Source: a virus. From it: DNA of 24,646 nt. The stretch spans positions 1 through 24,646 of IMG/VR virus record IMGVR_UViG_3300034118_000928; one strand, given 5' to 3'. The notes below the pieces were generated by a model. That model saw only the letters and a list, made by a program, of their open reading frames with translations, did no database searches and was not told where the DNA came from. Position 1 is the stretch's first letter; the number at the start of each line of letters is the position of its first letter. Below are positions 20,691 through 24,646 of this stretch, piece after piece. The position numbers and the translations under genes were made by a program.

Positions 20691-21757
20691 AGCACACCCC
20701 CCGACGCCGTCGTCACGCGGTTGAGCTCCAGATCGTAGTAGCACGACGCCGGGGTGAGACCGAGAGCCCAGCGGCGAACCCACCATCGCCCGTTGAGCGC
20801 GGCAAGCTCACCCGACAGCGCAAGATCGACGACCTCGTGGACGCTGAAGTCCTTGTCGGGGAACACCCGGACTGTCGCCGTCTGGTAGTAGGTCCGGGCC
20901 TCGCGCAGGAGCCGGGCCGCGAGCGCATCGACCTCGGTCTGGGTCTGGAGATCGCCGACCCGCTCGATGCGGGTGTACTCGAAGCCGACCGACACCGTCG
21001 ATGTCGGCGACCCCGGGTCGTCGTTCCGCGCCACCGCGTAGAGCGACGCCTGGGCGGGATCGTCGCGGATGACTATGACCACGTTCACGAGCGTCTGGTC
21101 AGTGCTCTGAACGTCGATAGGCGCGAGGAGGTCGCCGTCCCCGATCGTCATCACCGGTTGCGCGTTCGCGAGGTCGATGTAGGGCTTGCTGGTGAGCTTC
21201 CCGTCGAGACGGGGGAACAGCGCGTACCAGCCGATAGAGCCGAGGAGGTCGTTGACCTTCTCGAGCCGCGTCGTGCCGATCGGGAAGGTGAGCGCCTTCG
21301 GCGTGGTCGCGCTCGTCGTCGGCAGCGAGTAGCGGGTGATCGACGCCTCGCCGATCGTCGCCTCGACCTCGGTGACAATGTTCGTCGAAGCGGGGACGTT
21401 GTCGACCGCCGTGTACGCCGACAGCGACAGGAGCCGCGTCAGGTCTTCGACCTCGAACGTCGCCTCGTGTCGCTCGAGGGTGCGGGTCGCCGGAGCCGTG
21501 CGCGTGGAGTAGAAGCCGATCGACTTCGTGATCGTCGGCGACCCGTCGTCATACTCGATCGTCAGCGTCGGCGCGAGGAAGTCGGTATAGGCGCGGATGC
21601 GATCGGGCTCGGTGATCGAGAAGTACCCGGACATCTTTCCCGACACGCGGTCGGTGTTCAGCTCGACGGAGCCCTCGGTAAGGAACCGGCTCAGATCCTC
21701 GAGCCGGTTCCCGTCGATGTCGGTCCTCCACAGCGTGGTCGAGATCGTCCGCGCCAC
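20687..21757 (-). CDS. Tail hub / baseplate protein (ReqiPepy6 Gp37-like), 356 aa
   Basis: Minor tail protein likely to form part of the hub at the tail tip. The N-terminal segment RTISTTLWRTDIDGNRLEDL (3-22), the pattern of TDRVSGKMSGYFSITEPD, the two hub-like blocks (GFYSTRTAPATRTLERHEAT; LEKVNDLLGSIGWYALFPRL) and the end ELAALNGRWWVRRWALGL fit the Gp37-like siphovirus family as I know it. GTG at 21757 overlaps the upstream TAG by one base. It lies between the FN3-type protein and the fibre, the expected order for tail-tip genes. The family name is from recall and pattern; a tail hub role is safer than the name. Confidence 0.85.
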   Translation of the reverse strand: MARTISTTLWRTDIDGNRLEDLSRFLTEGSVELNTDRVSGKMSGYFSITEPDRIRAYTDFLAPTLTIEYDDGSPTITKSIGFYSTRTAPATRTLERHEATFEVEDLTRLLSLSAYTAVDNVPASTNIVTEVEATIGEASITRYSLPTTSATTPKALTFPIGTTRLEKVNDLLGSIGWYALFPRLDGKLTSKPYIDLANAQPVMTIGDGDLLAPIDVQSTDQTLVNVVIVIRDDPAQASLYAVARNDDPGSPTSTVSVGFEYTRIERVGDLQTQTEVDALAARLLREARTYYQTATVRVFPDKDFSVHEVVDLALSGELAALNGRWWVRRWALGLTPASCYYDLELNRVTTASGGVL

Positions 21758-24330
21758 TAGACCACCGCCTCGCTATAGGCTTCCTCGCGGATCGCCACCG
21801 ACGCGCGCCACCAGGTCGGGACCTGATCGGTGAACGAGAGGTCGGCGATCCGTCCGAAGATCTTCCGCCCGTGGTTATCGCGATAGCAGACCGTGACGTT
21901 CGCGACGTCGAGGGTCTCGAGCTCGTCCTTCTTTTGCGTCGCCGTGCTGTAGTCGTCCGGATGCAGCATCGCCTCGAAGGCGATCGTCCGGTACCGCGTT
22001 GCGGAGCGGATCGTCTGCGGGTTCGAACCGTCGAGCGGCTGGTAGACCGTCTCGTCGATCACGCGCTGCTCGTCGCGTTCGGCGGTGTAGCGGAGCGCGG
22101 CCTGCGTCGTCGATGCCGCCGCGCCGACGGCGGTGAGCATGATCCCGCCGAAGGCGAGCTCGATGCTCGCCGACTCCCGGACCGACTCGATCTCCTCGCC
22201 GCTCGTGCTCGAGACCTGCGACACGGCGTACGTGTACTCGACGCCGCTCGCCGGGGTGTAGTCGGTGTAGGTCGTGGTCGTCTGCGCGCTGATCCGGGCG
22301 ACGATGACCTCGGCAGTGTCCGGCCCGCTCTCTGCGGAGCGGCGGACGATGTACTCGACAAAGCTCGCGTCGCTCGACTGGTCCCACGAGAGCGACACCG
22401 CGGTCGCCCACGGGTTCGTGCCGACGGTCTTGATCGCCGACGCGACGACGTTCGTCAGCGTCGCCGGAGGGGTGAACGCGGCGGTGATGTCGACGATACC
22501 GGAGGAGCCGGTGAGCGGCGTCGTATCCTCGACCTCGACCACGAGATCGTAGGAGACGCCGTTCAGGATGTATCCCGACGGGATGTTGTGCGACGAGGTG
22601 CCGGAGACCGTCCACCCCGAATCGTAGAGCGCGGTCGTGCCGACGTCGGCGTAGAGCCGCACGCGGTACTGCGCCTGGTTCGTCGTCGTCCACGTCACCG
22701 TGAGCGCGGACGTCGTCACCGTCGAGCCGTCGGTCGGCGACGACATCGTCACCGTCGGACCGAGTGCGTAGACGAACGTGCCCTCGCTCGACCAGGTGCG
22801 CGACCCCGACGACGTCACGCCGCCGGAGTAGGTGGTCCCGTCGAACGCGGAGGCGTCCCACTTGTAGGTCGCGTAGGACGCGAGGTCGGTGCCGGTGGTC
22901 TGGTACTCCCACCGCGCGTTCCCCGTCGAGTAGGTCATCGCCCGCGTGAAGAGGACGGTGCCGCCGGAGCTCTTGATCCGTGCCGACACCTCGAGCCCGG
23001 TCGCGACCGTGTCGTCGGTGTCGGTCGCCTGACACGTGAGCAGCGGGTAGGACGTGTAGATCGTCGAGGTGCTGGGCGACAGGGAGGACGGGACCGACGG
23101 CGCGGCGTTGACGGTGAACGACCGGCGCGGCGTCGAGTAGTTCGACCAGTTGTTCGACGTGTCCCGGCCCCGGATCTCGTACTCGTAGGAGCCGCCCCAC
23201 GTCAGCGACCCGAACGCCGACTCGGCGGCGGTGATCGTGAACAGGGTCCCCGGCGACGCCGAAGAGGTCACCGTCTTCGTGATCGTGCCGGAGTCCTTGA
23301 GGAGGACGCCGAGGCTGTCGTAGAGCTTGATCTGCACCGCGTTCGTCGAGGTGCCGGACTGGTGAGTCCACCGGCCCTGAAAGTCCGGGGTATCGTCTTC
23401 GGTCTTCCCGGTCGGGGTGCCGTCGGTCGTCACGTAGCCGAGGCTCGCCGGGGTGAACGCTGTCCACGCGGTGAAGTCGCCCGCCTCGTTGAACTCGTCG
23501 TAGAACCGGATGCGCCACTCGTAGGTCGTGCCACGGGTGAGCGTGGAGCCGCCGTAGGCGCGGGCGATCGCGTTGTTCGTTTGCTCGGTGCCGGTCGCCG
23601 TGTAGGTCGCGCTCCACCGGTCGGCGGTCGCGCTCCCCTGCGTCCGGACCTCGATCGCGTACTTCGTCATCCGGTCGCCGGTGTCGACCCCGTTCCCGGA
23701 GGTCGTGCCGTATGCGCCGTTCAGGTCCTCGAAGTTCGCGACGAACGTCGGCGCGGTGTCGTTGATCGTCCCCGACGGCGACAGGCTGGTCGCGACCTCC
23801 GGCTTGACGTTGAGGTATCCCTCCGCCCACACCGTCATGTGACCCTCTGTCGAGGCGGTGTAGGTGCCGAACGGCGCGGGGAGCGACGTCCCGGACTTGT
23901 TGTAGAACTGTTCGTTGGTGGCGGAGATCGACGCGGCGACGACCATCGAGTGGTCGGTGTTCGCCGTTGTCGAGAGGATCGCGATCGAGTACAGGCTGCC
24001 GGAGGCGAGCTTGATCGCGGTCTGTAGCGGCGACGAATCGGTCACCGACACCGACGCCGTCCGCGAGGTCATGCTCGTCGAGGTCACGGAGATCGACGAC
24101 GTGTAGCCCAGGCGGGTCGAGGGGTTGTTGCTCGTCGTCCCGTAGAGGCCGAAGCGGACGGTCGAGTTCGTCGAGCCGCTCTTGCGAATCCACCCGCCGA
24201 GCGTGTGGACCCACACGTTCTGTGTCGCGCTGTTGAAGACGCACGCGCGGATCGCGGACGTCCCGATGATGCCGTAGGCGGCTTCGGCGGAAGCGGAGTA
24301 TCTGCCGTAGCGGACAGTAGTGAGGGCCAT
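21757..24330 (-). CDS. Large minor tail protein with fibronectin-III-like repeats, 857 aa
   Basis: The protein is Ser/Thr-rich and beta-rich. Residues about 1-170 form a jelly-roll-like opening (WVHTLGGWIRKSGSTNSTVR). From about 170 to 735 it is a chain of Ig/FN3-type modules, each beginning with a Pro-rich turn and holding W-R or W-D core residues (TTYEWRIRFYDEF; YEYEIRGRDTSNNW; TYKWDASAFDG; a clear FN3 at VSLSWDQSSDASFVEYIV to EYTYAVSQVSS). The last 120 residues differ (YRTIAFEAMLHPDDYSTATQ; RKIFGRIADLSFTDQVPTWW) and resemble a distal-tail-like fold. ATG at 24330 overlaps the tape measure stop (TAATG). FN3 modules in phage tails often bind host surface sugars. It follows the tape measure gene, the normal distal-tail position. 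Confidence 0.88.
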   Translation of the reverse strand: MALTTVRYGRYSASAEAAYGIIGTSAIRACVFNSATQNVWVHTLGGWIRKSGSTNSTVRFGLYGTTSNNPSTRLGYTSSISVTSTSMTSRTASVSVTDSSPLQTAIKLASGSLYSIAILSTTANTDHSMVVAASISATNEQFYNKSGTSLPAPFGTYTASTEGHMTVWAEGYLNVKPEVATSLSPSGTINDTAPTFVANFEDLNGAYGTTSGNGVDTGDRMTKYAIEVRTQGSATADRWSATYTATGTEQTNNAIARAYGGSTLTRGTTYEWRIRFYDEFNEAGDFTAWTAFTPASLGYVTTDGTPTGKTEDDTPDFQGRWTHQSGTSTNAVQIKLYDSLGVLLKDSGTITKTVTSSASPGTLFTITAAESAFGSLTWGGSYEYEIRGRDTSNNWSNYSTPRRSFTVNAAPSVPSSLSPSTSTIYTSYPLLTCQATDTDDTVATGLEVSARIKSSGGTVLFTRAMTYSTGNARWEYQTTGTDLASYATYKWDASAFDGTTYSGGVTSSGSRTWSSEGTFVYALGPTVTMSSPTDGSTVTTSALTVTWTTTNQAQYRVRLYADVGTTALYDSGWTVSGTSSHNIPSGYILNGVSYDLVVEVEDTTPLTGSSGIVDITAAFTPPATLTNVVASAIKTVGTNPWATAVSLSWDQSSDASFVEYIVRRSAESGPDTAEVIVARISAQTTTTYTDYTPASGVEYTYAVSQVSSTSGEEIESVRESASIELAFGGIMLTAVGAAASTTQAALRYTAERDEQRVIDETVYQPLDGSNPQTIRSATRYRTIAFEAMLHPDDYSTATQKKDELETLDVANVTVCYRDNHGRKIFGRIADLSFTDQVPTWWRASVAIREEAYSEAVV

Positions 24331-24646
24331 TAGATCGCACCTCGCAGACCGAGCTCGCGGGAGAACGTCGCGTAGACCTCCTGCGCGACTGTCTTCGGGC
24401 TATCGACCCCGGTCACGTTGATGTTGATCGTCGCGTTGATCACCTGCGCGCCACCCATGCCGAGGGCCTGCGCGACAAAGCCTCCCTGTCCACCGCCACT
24501 ACCGCCGCCGCCGGGGATCGTGCTCCCGCCGCCGATCGTCGGGATGTAGGGGATGTCCACGCCGGGGAGCCTGTTCGCGTTCTCGATCCACCCGTTCACG
24601 GTGCGGATGATGCCGTTGATCTTCGTGATGATGTAGTCGCCGATCC
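24330..24646 (-). CDS. Tape measure protein, C-terminal fragment (window edge)
   Basis: The frame is open to the right edge and ends at TAA 24332-24330, so only about the last 104 residues are present. They read as a helical end (IGDYIITKINGIIRTVNGWI), a Gly-rich linker (STIPGGGGSGGGQGG) and a strand/helix end (INATININVTGVDSPKTVAQ) closing at GLRGAI, typical of siphovirus tape measure C-termini. A GTG at 24599 is just an internal valine, not a start. Tape measure proteins set tail length. The identification rests on this end and on the position before the tail-tip genes. Confidence 0.8.
   Translation of the reverse strand, partial: IGDYIITKINGIIRTVNGWIENANRLPGVDIPYIPTIGGGSTIPGGGGSGGGQGGFVAQALGMGGAQVINATININVTGVDSPKTVAQEVYATFSRELGLRGAI

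Noticed and set aside
20691-20786. An N-terminal extension of the collagen-like fibre gene to 20786
   Set aside because: It would start inside the hub gene on a TTG; GTG at 20690 overlaps the hub stop in the common GTGA manner.
21871-24027. A 718-codon plus-strand open frame opposite the FN3 tail protein
   Set aside because: It is an antisense shadow made of Arg/Val/Gly-rich residues from high-GC codon structure; the minus-strand protein has clear domains and coupling.
1-24646. Signs of lysogeny (integrase, attP, excisionase)
   Set aside because: No tyrosine or serine recombinase motif was seen; absence in this window does not exclude one elsewhere in the genome.

Overview
The window is part of a tailed-phage genome (siphovirus-like) or a prophage-like copy of one. 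It has high GC and packs genes tightly on the minus strand, so gene order below runs from high to low coordinates. Evidence includes a terminase pair, a portal fused to a MuF domain, an HK97-type prohead protease, the end of a tape measure protein, tail-tip proteins, a lysis cassette and a phage replication set. Ribosome binding sites are strong (GAGGAG or GGGAGG), GTG starts are common, and stop/start overlaps of the ATGA or GTGA type are frequent. Base composition and the ReqiPepy6 Gp37-like tail protein suggest a high-GC, perhaps actinobacterial, host. This is weak inference. No integrase, tRNA, CRISPR array or resistance gene was seen.

Layout: (1) 24646-16836, late tail and lysis genes: tape measure C-terminus, FN3-type tail protein, Gp37-like hub protein, collagen-like fibre, a membrane coiled-coil protein, a small zinc protein, a two-enzyme endolysin and a holin-like protein. 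Two strong terminators (16777-16628) close this block. (2) 16590-6588, early and middle genes: two near-identical promoters, a ribbon-helix-helix regulator, several small unknown proteins, a putative ssDNA-binding protein, a primase-helicase, a PD-(D/E)XK nuclease fusion, a dCMP deaminase, a RusA resolvase, and a last gene with features resembling the Cas7/RAMP fold. (3) 6587-5168, a 1.4-kb region with no credible gene. It is rich in two short words and carries a 20-bp perfect inverted repeat enclosing smaller hairpins. (4) 5167-1, packaging and head genes: TerS, TerL, portal-MuF, a tiny coupled ORF and the prohead protease, which runs off the left edge.

Read as a circle or concatemer, the order is tail - lysis - early/replication - control region - packaging - head, and then presumably capsid and back to tail. 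The non-coding region therefore lies just upstream of terS, where a cos or pac site and a late promoter are expected. Nucleotide and DNA metabolism genes share one co-oriented block with many overlapping genes. The RHH protein lies directly behind a promoter with a 10-bp palindrome around its -10 box, which suggests autoregulation.

The best candidates for something new are the structured control region (5235-6587), the RAMP-like protein (6588-7349), the AT-rich second half fused to the nuclease (9260-10258), and the operator-like array at 11429-11553. All family names come from motifs read by eye; no database search was run.
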